NCBI GenBank assembly: GCA_009782875.1
Contig: WRIE01000035.1
Location: 1 to 35,171, forward strand
Source: Eubacteriaceae bacterium
GTDB lineage: Bacteria > Bacillota > Clostridia > Eubacteriales > Anaerofustaceae
DNA length: 35,171 nt
Direction: 5' to 3'
Part shown: one piece after another, positions 9,528-16,519 of the stretch
Layout: each line of letters begins with the position of its first letter
How positions within the stretch are numbered: position 1 is the first letter of the stretch
Program-made: the position numbers and the translations under genes
The notes under the pieces: generated by a model
Seen by the model: only the letters and a program-made list of their open reading frames with translations
Told to the model about the DNA's origin: nothing
Database searches by the model: none

Positions 9528-9809
9528 TGAAAATGCGCAATTTAGACATAGGGATTGAAAAGGCCACAAGCTAAATGCCAGAGAGCTTTGGGCTGGACAC
9601 TGACTCAAAGCCTTGCCGATATGCAACCTTGAGAATATGCAATTTTGCCCTTGCTTTTGTTTTTGGCAATGCAGGAGCAGCTTGTGCAAAATATTTGCCA
9701 AGCTCGTTCAACTTAGCAGGCATTTTTGTTTGCCCGCATTTTATCGAACAAGAAAATGGCGAAATTCTCCTTGGGGGATTTTGCGCCAAGATATGGATGG
9801 TGAATATAT

Positions 9810-11042
9810 ATGTCAACGAGAAATGAACAATTTTGTGGCAACTGCGGCAAAAAAGCGCTTAGTTCCAACAAGTACTGCGTCTATTGCGGAAAACCTTACC
9901 AACAGCGACAGCCTGCCCCCCCGCGCAAGCTTACCCGCTGCCCCAATTGCAGGACAAACAGGGTTTTTTCTGCAAAGTTCTGCCATTCCTGTGGATTCGA
10001 TTATGAAGCGGAGGAAGCTTCAAGGGTAGAGACAGCCAAAACAGGCAACCAAGCCTTGCTGCCGTTTTGCCGGAACTGCGGGAAAGAGCTTGCCACAAAC
10101 GCGGTATTCTGCCCTGCATGCGGAACCAAAACCCCGCACCCGCAAAATGCTCCTAGATACCGCACCAGCGAGCCTCCTGACATGGGCATGCCAGTGCCCC
10201 GCGCAAGGCCTATTTCGCCTTCTCCACAGCAACAATATATGCCTCCAAGTTATCCACAGCCAGTTGTGCCGCCGGCAGCGCCCCAACTGGCGCTGACATG
10301 CAGTTATTGCGGCAAACCATTAAGGGCGGGCGCGAAATTTTGTGTTGTGTGCGGAGCTTCCAGTGAAAAGCTTGATGTGCAAGAGGCTTCCAGGATGTTT
10401 TCTGAATATCCAGCCTCGCCAGCAGAGGGCAGCGCAGACCCTATCACTTTGGTCCTGGCTGACAGGACATGCTTGAATTGCGGCAACCCGATAACAAACT
10501 CCAACGCCAGGTTCTGCACCAAGTGCGGCACAACCCTCGAGGAGGGCGACCATACATCCTATGATGGGGCTTTTGCGCCTCTTGCGCATTTTGACGGCCT
10601 TGAGGACGAGGTTGACATGGCTATATCTGAAATTGCACGCAACTACCCTATTACGGAGCCTGTTGACCATACGCACACACAAAACGGGAACGGCCCTGGG
10701 GCGGCAGATATGCCGGCCAGCCAGCAATCGCCAGATGATGTAGAGGGCAACGACATGTGGCTTAATGGGGAAATGGATTTAGCGGACGAGATAGTCTTGG
10801 AGCTGCCTGATGATGGCGGGAGCGTGCAAGCAAGTATAGAGAGCCAATACATGGCAGAGCCAACTGGGGCACAGGAGCCTTATCCTGACGGCGCTATTGG
10901 TTTGCCGGATATCGAAATCCAGCAGACCACAGAAGATGAAGTCCAAAGCAGCGCACAACAATCCCAAATCCAGGAAGAACGCGACGACCTTGGAGATCTT
11001 CTGGACAAGATCATTGACGGAGATAGCGAAGGAGGGGAATAG
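9810..11042 (+). CDS. Protein with five zinc ribbons and a long acidic tail
   Basis: The first 240 residues carry five CxxC-x(n)-CxxC zinc ribbons: FCGNCGKK...YCVYCGKPY, RCPNCRTN...FCHSCGFDY, FCRNCGKE...FCPACGTKT, TCSYCGKP...FCVVCGASS and TCLNCGNP...FCTKCGTTL. Every cysteine pair is complete, so all five should bind zinc. A proline-rich stretch (PVPRARPISPSPQQQYMPPSYPQ) sits between ribbons three and four. The last 160 residues are strongly acidic and probably disordered (LADEIVLELPDDGG, EERDDLGDLLDKIIDGDSEGGE). There is no transmembrane helix or enzyme domain. Many Clostridia have zinc-ribbon proteins fused to membrane or regulatory modules; here only ribbons plus an acidic region are present, which suggests a scaffold or a nucleic-acid/protein adaptor. 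The function is unknown. ATG 9810 is chosen; its ribosome-binding site (GGATGG) is weak. Confidence 0.85.
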   Translation: MSTRNEQFCGNCGKKALSSNKYCVYCGKPYQQRQPAPPRKLTRCPNCRTNRVFSAKFCHSCGFDYEAEEASRVETAKTGNQALLPFCRNCGKELATNAVFCPACGTKTPHPQNAPRYRTSEPPDMGMPVPRARPISPSPQQQYMPPSYPQPVVPPAAPQLALTCSYCGKPLRAGAKFCVVCGASSEKLDVQEASRMFSEYPASPAEGSADPITLVLADRTCLNCGNPITNSNARFCTKCGTTLEEGDHTSYDGAFAPLAHFDGLEDEVDMAISEIARNYPITEPVDHTHTQNGNGPGAADMPASQQSPDDVEGNDMWLNGEMDLADEIVLELPDDGGSVQASIESQYMAEPTGAQEPYPDGAIGLPDIEIQQTTEDEVQSSAQQSQIQEERDDLGDLLDKIIDGDSEGGE

Positions 11043-11374
11043 AGCATCCCAAGCGCTATTATGCAATTTGCCAATGCCGGCTTTTGGATCCAGTTTTTGC
11101 CCAAGAGCCAGTCTTTTATATCTTTTGTGGGATTGCCATGGACCATGGCGGAAGCCCCAGGAATCAGGGCATTGCGGCTACGGCATTGTTGGCGGGAGGA
11201 ACGCGCCACGCCTTGGTTTGTTATTGCATGCTTGGCGCGCTGTCCATGGCCGGCAAAGCGGGTTGGATCTTCCCTTTTAGCAGGAAAAAACAGTAGTTCA
11301 AAGCCTGTGTGCTTTAAGCTGCTGTTTTTGATTGGATTGCAGGAAGAAAAGGGCAAGGCCTTTGAGCTAACCTG
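11043..11374. other. Convergent gap with no supported gene
   Basis: These 332 bases separate two converging genes. Open frames exist on both strands, but none has a ribosome-binding site or a recognisable domain, and I see no clear terminator. It may hold decayed coding sequence. Confidence 0.4.
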
Positions 11375-12055
11375 CTAGCAAGTAGCGCAAACTGTCCCTG
11401 TGGGGCATGCAAGGTTGATATTCGCAGAAGCTGACGCCAGGCGTTTTATTGTCACTGCCACATTCTGCACCCGCATGTCAAGGGTCTGCAAGTTTGAGCT
11501 GCCAACAGCAAAGAAGGAAAGGTCAAGGCAGATGCTTGTGTCACTGGCAAGATTAGCCATGCACCCCCCTCTAAGGACTCCCCAGTCAGGGCTGTGGCGG
11601 GAAGCCACATTCGACTTGCTGGCAAGCATAGGCATATCGCCGCTTCCATCGCGGCTCGGGTAGCATAGCACTGCGCCTACATTCATCACATCGATCTTGT
11701 CGACTTGCCTGTCAAAGGAAAAGTTGTAGGAAAGCTCATACAAGCCGCTGGCTAGTATGTAGTAAATGCCTCTGTCAGGGTAATAGGAGACAATCCCGGA
11801 ATAGTTCATTTCCTCAACAAGAGGTCCGCTGACCCGGAGCCAAATGGACGACTCGGGGCTTCTGGGGACAACCCCTCCAGCATTCAGCGTCATAAACCCT
11901 GCCACAGCGCAATTTGATGGGGCCGGCTCGCAAAAACCTGCCCCAGAGCTTGCCAAATCTGTGCACGCGTTGGTAAAATCATATATTTTATCGTAATCGC
12001 AATTAAACTCCATAGGCAACCACATCCAATAATTAGTTGCTATATATTTATTCAC
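11375..12055 (-). CDS. Hypothetical protein, possible C1q/TNF-like jelly-roll
   Basis: This 226-residue frame starts at a GTG; an ATG ten codons in is an alternative, and neither has a good ribosome-binding site. There is no signal peptide. The central part (IYYILASGLYELSYNFSFDRQ) resembles the 'tgtYlisYsi' strand of the C1q/TNF-like domains found at the C-termini of Bacillus and Clostridium collagen-like exosporium proteins. The segment near the end (NLQTLDMRVQNVAVTIKRL) resembles the final strands of that fold (...A.LTIiKL). There is no Gly-X-Y stalk. Nine or more cysteines, including a C-terminal CPTGTVCATC, are notable. It lies 44 bp after the 88-codon gene on the same strand, so the two may form one transcription unit. 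The fold call is a weak pattern match, not a domain hit. Confidence 0.55.
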   Translation of the reverse strand: MNKYIATNYWMWLPMEFNCDYDKIYDFTNACTDLASSGAGFCEPAPSNCAVAGFMTLNAGGVVPRSPESSIWLRVSGPLVEEMNYSGIVSYYPDRGIYYILASGLYELSYNFSFDRQVDKIDVMNVGAVLCYPSRDGSGDMPMLASKSNVASRHSPDWGVLRGGCMANLASDTSICLDLSFFAVGSSNLQTLDMRVQNVAVTIKRLASASANINLACPTGTVCATC

Positions 12056-12099
12056 TGGCCTATGACATCTGAACTATGACTTTGGTTTACTGGCTGATT

Positions 12100-12366
12100 T
12101 TATGCTAGGCTGTTTGAAACATGGGATTCAGAAGTGTCGGCTGATGAAAACAACCCCAAGTGGGAAAACTTGCGGTAGAGTCTAATGCTTTTCAAGTTGG
12201 ACAGGATTCTACGCCTGGAAGTCAGGGCTTTGCCTGTTGAGTACAGCTGCATCAGAAAATCAGCTTCCTCTTTTGATATCAAGTGGAAGCGCCTCTGTTG
12301 CACGTTCCGCACAAAGTATATGCTCTCATCGGGAGCTTTAAGGAGATCTAGGTTGCCAAGGCGCAT
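12100..12366 (-). CDS. Small hypothetical protein (88 aa)
   Basis: The start is well supported: GGGAGGA lies 4-5 nt upstream of ATG 12364-12366. The protein is basic in its second half (SRRRILSNLKSIRLYRKF). The middle, RRFHLISKEEADFLMQLYSTG, faintly resembles the PqqD-like or peptide-recognition pattern (hydrophobic strand, 'ls.eea.fL..cdG'), but this is too weak to assign. There is no signal or membrane segment. It is followed 44 bp later by the 226-residue frame on the same strand. The function is unknown. Confidence 0.6.
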   Translation of the reverse strand: MRLGNLDLLKAPDESIYFVRNVQQRRFHLISKEEADFLMQLYSTGKALTSRRRILSNLKSIRLYRKFSHLGLFSSADTSESHVSNSLA

Positions 12367-12949
12367 TGCGTCCTCCCAAATATTAATTTTCTTGTTGACT
12401 TATTAGCCATAATTAACTATTTTGTAATCCAATGATAGATAAGAATATCTAAAAAGTCAATGTGAAATTGGATTTGTCATGGTATTTTAACAATTAATGG
12501 GTAATTATATTTATATCTATTGAAATAAAGTATACATTTTGTTACAATACGCCAATGTCTTTCAATTTGATAAAAAAATAGTAAATCATAATCACATTTT
12601 AAGTTTCAACCTTGCTTTATAGTGTGATTTGCGGCATTGGCGAATTATGTCGATCCTATTCTGCACCATTCAATATATTGTCGTTTTTCCCTTTATCTTA
12701 CGCTGGATCAAATATTATATTCCTTGATTTTTTGTTAGCCGGTGTTATAATGAATCGATTGTGCAATCAGACACTTACCGATTTATGGAAACAACTTTGA
12801 ATATTCAAAGTCTTGTTTTTTTACTGCCGATCACATGCCAATCGCTGATAATTGGTTCGCAAAGAATCTTTCAGCGCGTATAATGTAGAACAAGGGAAAA
12901 ACCTAGCCACAAAACAGCGCATATATTGAATATGGGAAGGTTAAGCGAA
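12367..12949. other. AT-rich divergent intergenic region
   Basis: These 583 bases are clearly more AT-rich than the flanking genes, with no credible coding frame. The region holds the DUF1622 promoter at 12856-12884 and, at its left end, the start of the 88-residue gene. A separated 7-bp inverted repeat AATCCAA/TTGGATT near 12426-12475 encloses a small AGATA/TATCT hairpin. Its role is unclear. Confidence 0.4.
12856..12884 (+). promoter_or_regulatory. Promoter of the first DUF1622 gene
   Basis: TTCGCA (12856-12861), a 17-bp spacer and a perfect TATAAT (12879-12884). The expected start is near 12891, giving a leader of about 60 nt. Confidence 0.55.
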
Positions 12950-13285
12950 ATGTTTGAACACCTGATAGAGATAATACTGCCAGAAATAATCCATCTGCTA
13001 GAAATCATCGGAGTGCTCATCGTAGCAATTGGATCATTTCGCACATTCGGGCATTACATCACCCACTTGCTCAACCCAAACAAGAATTTCCGCTACCAGC
13101 ATGAGCTTGGAGGCTCATTGTCCCTTGGCCTAGAATTCAAGATGGGCGCAGAGATTTTAAAGACGGTCTTAATCAGGGATTTGAGTGAAATCTGGGTCTT
13201 GGCGGCAATCATTGTACTAAGGGCAATGCTAGCATTGTTGCTCCACATCGAACTGCGCCATGCGGACTCAGAGGAGGTCGCTTAG
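12950..13285 (+). CDS. DUF1622 family membrane protein, copy 1
   Basis: The protein has 111 residues. It consists of a first helix (IEIILPEIIHLLEIIGVLIVAIGSF), a short polar segment with FRYQHELGGSLSLGLEFKMGAEILKTVL, and a last helix (IWVLAAIIVLRAMLALLLHIELR). The LGLEFKMGAEIL...LRAMLA pattern is the DUF1622 signature (LgLEFliaADIIrTv...ivliRtvLs). These are small integral membrane proteins of unknown role. The start ATG 12950 is chosen over an in-frame TTG at 12926, because it aligns with the start of the second copy and has GGGAAGG 9 nt upstream. It is flanked by its own promoter and terminator. The second copy, about 200 bp downstream, is roughly 75% identical over the shared core. Confidence 0.88.
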   Translation: MFEHLIEIILPEIIHLLEIIGVLIVAIGSFRTFGHYITHLLNPNKNFRYQHELGGSLSLGLEFKMGAEILKTVLIRDLSEIWVLAAIIVLRAMLALLLHIELRHADSEEVA

Positions 13286-13315
13286 CCGAATAGCCAATTT
13301 TTTATACCTGTATCT

Positions 13316-13349
13316 GGCAGCGTCCGAACGTATCGGAAGCTGTCTTTTT
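13316..13349 (+). terminator. Terminator of DUF1622 copy 1
   Basis: A near-perfect 12-bp stem, GGCAGCGTCCGA/TCGGAAGCTGTC (one G-U pair, one mismatch), with a 5-6-nt loop is followed by TTTTTG and a further T-rich run. It starts 30 bp after the stop. Confidence 0.8.
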
Positions 13350-13377
13350 GTATTTTTTGTCGAATTAGCAAAAAAAG

Positions 13378-13406
13378 CTGGCAAACTGTGAAAATAGGTG
13401 TATGAT
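13378..13406 (+). promoter_or_regulatory. Promoter of the second DUF1622 gene
   Basis: CTGGCA (13378-13383), a 17-bp spacer and TATGAT (13401-13406). It lies between the copy-1 terminator and the copy-2 ribosome-binding site. Confidence 0.55.
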
Positions 13407-13483
13407 AAGCTTACGAAGACACAACGGCAGACCGTATTTTCCACTGCCTGCCTTTTCTTCCACTAATTTCAAAGGAGGAAAGC

Positions 13484-13813
13484 ATGCTAGGTCATATCAT
13501 TGAGTTTCTGCTGCCGGAAATCATTGCCCTAATCGAAATAATCGGGGTTTTGATTGTCTCAATTGGTTCGTTTCGGACGTTTGCCCACTTCATTGTCAAT
13601 TTTGTCGACCCCAAAAAAGAATACCGCTTCCAACATGAGCTTGGAGGGTCGCTGGCGCTAGGCCTCGAGTTCAAAATGGGGGCAGAGATCCTGAAAACCG
13701 CTTTGATCCGTGACTTAAGCGAAATCTGGATTCTTGCGGCTATCATCATCCTCAGGGCAATGTTGGCGATGCTTGTGCATATCGAGTTGAGATTCTCACA
13801 AAGCGAGGCTTGA
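13484..13813 (+). CDS. DUF1622 family membrane protein, copy 2
   Basis: This 109-residue paralogue of the preceding gene has the same two hydrophobic ends and the same central block QHELGGSLALGLEFKMGAEIL. The ribosome-binding site AAAGGAGGAA ends 3 nt before the ATG and is almost ideal, which suggests stronger translation than copy 1. Differences from copy 1 cluster in the loop after the first helix (VNFVDPKKEYRF versus THLLNPNKNFRY) and at the C-terminus. Membrane topology and function are unknown for the family. It has its own promoter and an unusually strong terminator. Confidence 0.9.
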   Translation: MLGHIIEFLLPEIIALIEIIGVLIVSIGSFRTFAHFIVNFVDPKKEYRFQHELGGSLALGLEFKMGAEILKTALIRDLSEIWILAAIIILRAMLAMLVHIELRFSQSEA

Positions 13814-13841
13814 AATCAGCGCTGCCCATACAACTTGGGAA

Positions 13842-13887
13842 AATAGCCGGGCTCCAATCGCATGGATTGGAGCCCGGCTATTGTTTT
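13842..13887 (+). terminator. Strong terminator after DUF1622 copy 2
   Basis: A perfect 18-bp stem (13842-13859 with 13865-13882; core AGCCGGGCTCC/GGAGCCCGGCT) has a 5-nt loop GCATG and is followed by GTTTTCTCTTC. Confidence 0.88.
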
Positions 13888-14183
13888 CTCTTCAAACATC
13901 CATTTGCTATAACAACGCAACAGCATTTAGCCAGACCGGAAGGGGGCCTTCCAACAACGAAACGCCACGCTAAAAAAGCATGTGTTTCTTTGTTGGACGG
14001 CTATGCAGTAAATAGCCCAGCGGAAACCCCTGCCTGCCATTTGCTTTCCAGCTTTTTTCGTTTTTAGCACACTGCTACACCAACGAGATTTGCTGGATTG
14101 CAAGCCAGCAGCTCAGCCGGAAGGCAGGCATCCGGTTTTTTTACTAACCTTCGACTAGATTTGCGACACCAGCTTTTGGCACA

Positions 14184-14915
14184 TCAACACTGCCCGCTAC
14201 TTGGGAATAAGGAAATCTCGTCGTATTCTTCTATTATTGAATCAATGGCATTTTTGCCCCATAAAGCTAATCCAGATGATTTGCCGTGCCGCCATATGTA
14301 ATCAAAGCTTTCCATAAAACACCATCCCCTGGCGCGATTAATGGCGTCGATGCCAATTCCCAACTCATCAAAAAAACTTTCCTGCTTTTCTTATCAAAAA
14401 AAGTCCATGCCATAACATAGTCACAGGAAGGATCGCCCGTGCCCATACCGCCAAAATCAATAACGCCGCACACCTTTCCATTTTTAGCAAGCAAATTGGC
14501 GACCGCTACGTCACCATGCACCCAAACACAACTGCCAGTATGCTTGGTGGAAAGGGCAAGCTCCCATATTTCTAAAAGGAGGTTTTGGCCATACCCGCCA
14601 GAAACATCCTTAATTGCATCACTAGTTTGGGTATCGTAGACAGCCAAATCCCCGCCTCTATGAAAATTTTGTGCACCGGCAGGCAGCCCGTCTGCAGAGT
14701 CGATTGATTCCAATTCTTTTAGAAAGTTTGCCAGATCCTTGGCAAATTCACACAAATCCCTTATATTGCCATATTAAGCTTTTTTCCCCGTCGATCCATT
14801 GAATCACAGACCACACAAAAGGATAACTGCCTGCAGGATCCTCTTTTCCCAGCGGGAGAGAATAGGCAGAGCAATGTGCTTTTGCATGACAGGAAGCCAT
14901 TTAGAAGCCGCCCGA
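14184..14915 (-). pseudogene. Aminoglycoside phosphotransferase (APH)-like kinase, multiply frameshifted and 5'-truncated
   Basis: The frames together spell an APH-fold small-molecule kinase. SKWLPVMQKHIALPI is followed after a shift by PLGKEDPAGSYPFVWSVIQW and IDGEK. After another shift and a stop come DLCEFAKDLANFLKEL, the catalytic HGDVAVANLL and the DFG-equivalent VIDFGGMGTGDPSCDY. A last shift gives NAIDSIIEEYDE, the usual C-terminus. The shifts are near 14865, at the six-T run 14780-14785 (followed by an in-frame TAA), and near 14285. The first 60-80 codons are missing, where the gene abuts the dead IS200-type transposase. The longest remaining frame (162 codons, 14267-14755) keeps the Brenner motif but cannot form a complete N-lobe. 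Related intact proteins phosphorylate aminoglycosides or other hydroxylated compounds; the substrate here cannot be told. Confidence 0.85.
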
Positions 14916-14921
14916 AGAGCT

Positions 14922-15420
14922 TTAGAGCTCATCGATGCCGAAATTGTACTGTTTCAAATTCTCCGTAATGTCCTGGTTTTTGATGCACCCAGCTATGACA
15001 TTATCCGTGGCATTGCCACTGCTGGCTGCAAAATACCCCCCAGCCCGCAAGTGCCTGCCCAAAAACTGCTGGCTAAGCGCATATGCTACATTTGCAGCTT
15101 TCGGGAACGATTGCTTTTCTAGCACTGCACAAGCTTGATGGGCGGCAAGTTAGGAGGAACAGGCACAAGCAGGCGCACATAACCTTTCGACACATGCCAT
15201 GCGATTATTTCCACCTCGTTTTCCTTGCATTTGCCTATTGCCAATTCCCTTGTGTGCTCGCGATTCTCCCTTCAATTACCGGTTTCCTGTCTTTTGTTAT
15301 CCACACCATGTGGTATTTTATGCCGCACGAGCAATGCGCCGGTTTTCTGTAGTCATCCAAGCTGTTTGCACCTTTTCGATTAATGTTGCTAAACCGGCTT
15401 AAAAACAATTCATCAAGCAA
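14922..15420 (-). pseudogene. IS200/IS605-type TnpA (HUH/Y1 transposase), dead
   Basis: Three frames join into one TnpA. The first reads YRKPAHCSCGIKYHMVWITK and DRKPVIEGRIA. The second (from about 15255) reads CKENEVEIIAWHVSKGYVRLL and VPPNLPPIKLVQ. The third (from about 15065) reads GRHLRAGGYFAASSGNATDN, then VIAGCIKNQDITEN, ending in DEL. The catalytic HUH, normally HVH in 'SKDHVHLLVS', is YVR here, and the nucleophilic Tyr of 'eYIkNQ' is Cys. An in-frame TAG follows KLVQC. The element is therefore inactive on three independent grounds. The second shift sits at the five-A run 15061-15065. No tnpB partner is present. The GAGCT/AGCTC hairpin just after the stop (14917-14930) may be a vestige of the right-end hairpin such elements need. 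Confidence 0.88.
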
Positions 15421-15507
15421 GTTGGCCTGAAGGTTTCGCCTAGAATAACCCCATTATACAGGCAATAATACAACTGGGCATTGCCGCAATTTTTGGCAAA
15501 AGCTGAG

Positions 15508-15529
15508 CTGGCTATATGTAGCGAGCCAG
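15508..15529 (-). terminator. Possible weak terminator of the five-gene operon
   Basis: CTGGCT/AGCCAG with a 10-nt loop lies 10 bp beyond the activase stop on the minus strand. It is followed by CTCAGCTTTTG rather than a clean U-tract, so assignment is tentative. Confidence 0.3.
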
Positions 15530-15538
15530 ATGCCGGGC

Positions 15539-16513
15539 TTATCGGGGTACAGAGGAGGCAAACATCCCGCTATTATAGTATTGTTCGCACTTGTTGCCCC
15601 AAGAATCTAGCAGCTCCCCGTTCCTCAGCACATTGATAACTTCACAATTGTTGGGGCAGTTGCCACATTCAATGCCCTTTGTCTCAAAGTTGATGTCAGC
15701 AATATCCAGCTCAAAATGGGACTCTTCTTGCTCAGCCTTACATAAAACAGCAACGCCAAGAGCGCCCATAAGATGACCGTTTGGATCAACATATACAGGC
15801 ATTTGCAACTCGTTTTCGAACTCTTTGACTACTGCCGCATTTTTGCTCACACCGCCTTGGAAGACTACTGGAGCTTTTATTTGCTTCCCTTTGCCCACAT
15901 TGTTAAGGTAATTGAGCACTATAGCCCTGCAAAGGCCAGCGACTATATCGGCTTTGGAATAGCCCATCTGCGCTTTGTGCACCAAATCGCTCTCTGCAAA
16001 AACAGTGCAGCGGGCAGCGATTTTTGCGGGATTGGCACTGGCCAGGGCAAGGTCCGCAAAATCATCAAGCTCCAGGTCAAGGCGTTTGGCTTGGCTGCTC
16101 AAAAATGAACCGGTTCCTGCAGCGCACAAGGTATTCATCGCGTAGTCCATAACAACACCGTTGTTGACAAGAATAATCTTGGAGTCTTGGCCGCCGATTT
16201 CCAGAATTGTCCTTACCCCCGGAACCACAGCCAAGGTACCCACAGCGTGGGCTGTGATCTCGTTTTTCACAACCCTGGCACCGAGGGCAACACCGATGAG
16301 TTTCCTCGCCGACCCTGTTGTCCCTGCGTTGACCACCTTGTACCGGCTCGTGTCCAGCTTTCTTGATATTTCAGCCAGCACGTTTTTCACCGCGTTGATT
16401 GGATGCCCCGAGGTCCACAAATAACTGTCGGCAATAATCTCATTCTCCTGGTTTATAACGACGCCTTTGGTGGATATCGAGCCTATGTCAATGCCTAAAT
16501 ATGCTTTTTCCAT
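15539..16513 (-). CDS. 2-hydroxyacyl-CoA dehydratase activase-type ATPase (BcrAD/BadFG)
   Basis: This 324-residue ASKHA-fold ATPase matches the activators of 2-hydroxyglutaryl-CoA dehydratase and benzoyl-CoA reductase (HgdC, BcrA/D), which use ATP to push a low-potential electron into a partner. Phosphate-binding loops are visible: LGIDIGSISTKG (6-17) and EIGGQDSK (105-112). Both cysteines that bridge the homodimer [4Fe-4S] cluster are present, Cys130 in NTLCAAGTGSF and Cys169 in AARCTVFAESD. Beyond the usual HgdC length there is a C-terminal cysteine tail, ECGNCPNNCEV...GNKCEQY, like the linker found after the activase domain in the giant fused activase/DUF2229/HGD-D proteins and the plasmalogen synthase proteins. 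It starts 6 bp after the HGD-D-like gene and is last in the operon. The enzyme should be oxygen-sensitive. Confidence 0.92.
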   Translation of the reverse strand: MEKAYLGIDIGSISTKGVVINQENEIIADSYLWTSGHPINAVKNVLAEISRKLDTSRYKVVNAGTTGSARKLIGVALGARVVKNEITAHAVGTLAVVPGVRTILEIGGQDSKIILVNNGVVMDYAMNTLCAAGTGSFLSSQAKRLDLELDDFADLALASANPAKIAARCTVFAESDLVHKAQMGYSKADIVAGLCRAIVLNYLNNVGKGKQIKAPVVFQGGVSKNAAVVKEFENELQMPVYVDPNGHLMGALGVAVLCKAEQEESHFELDIADINFETKGIECGNCPNNCEVINVLRNGELLDSWGNKCEQYYNSGMFASSVPR

Positions 16514-16519
16514 AATCTG

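Noticed and set aside
9571..9816. Minus-strand 81-codon frame upstream of the zinc-ribbon gene
   Set aside because: It begins at a TTG without a ribosome-binding site, overlaps the zinc-ribbon start and shows no recognisable motif.
11061..11378. Plus-strand 105-codon frame after the zinc-ribbon gene
   Set aside because: No ribosome-binding site; the composition looks like out-of-frame sequence and no domain is visible.
14922..15125. N-terminal part of the APH-like kinase
   Set aside because: At first the frame seemed to continue the APH gene upstream, but GRHLRAGGYFAASSGNATDN and KNQDITEN match the IS200 TnpA C-terminus instead.
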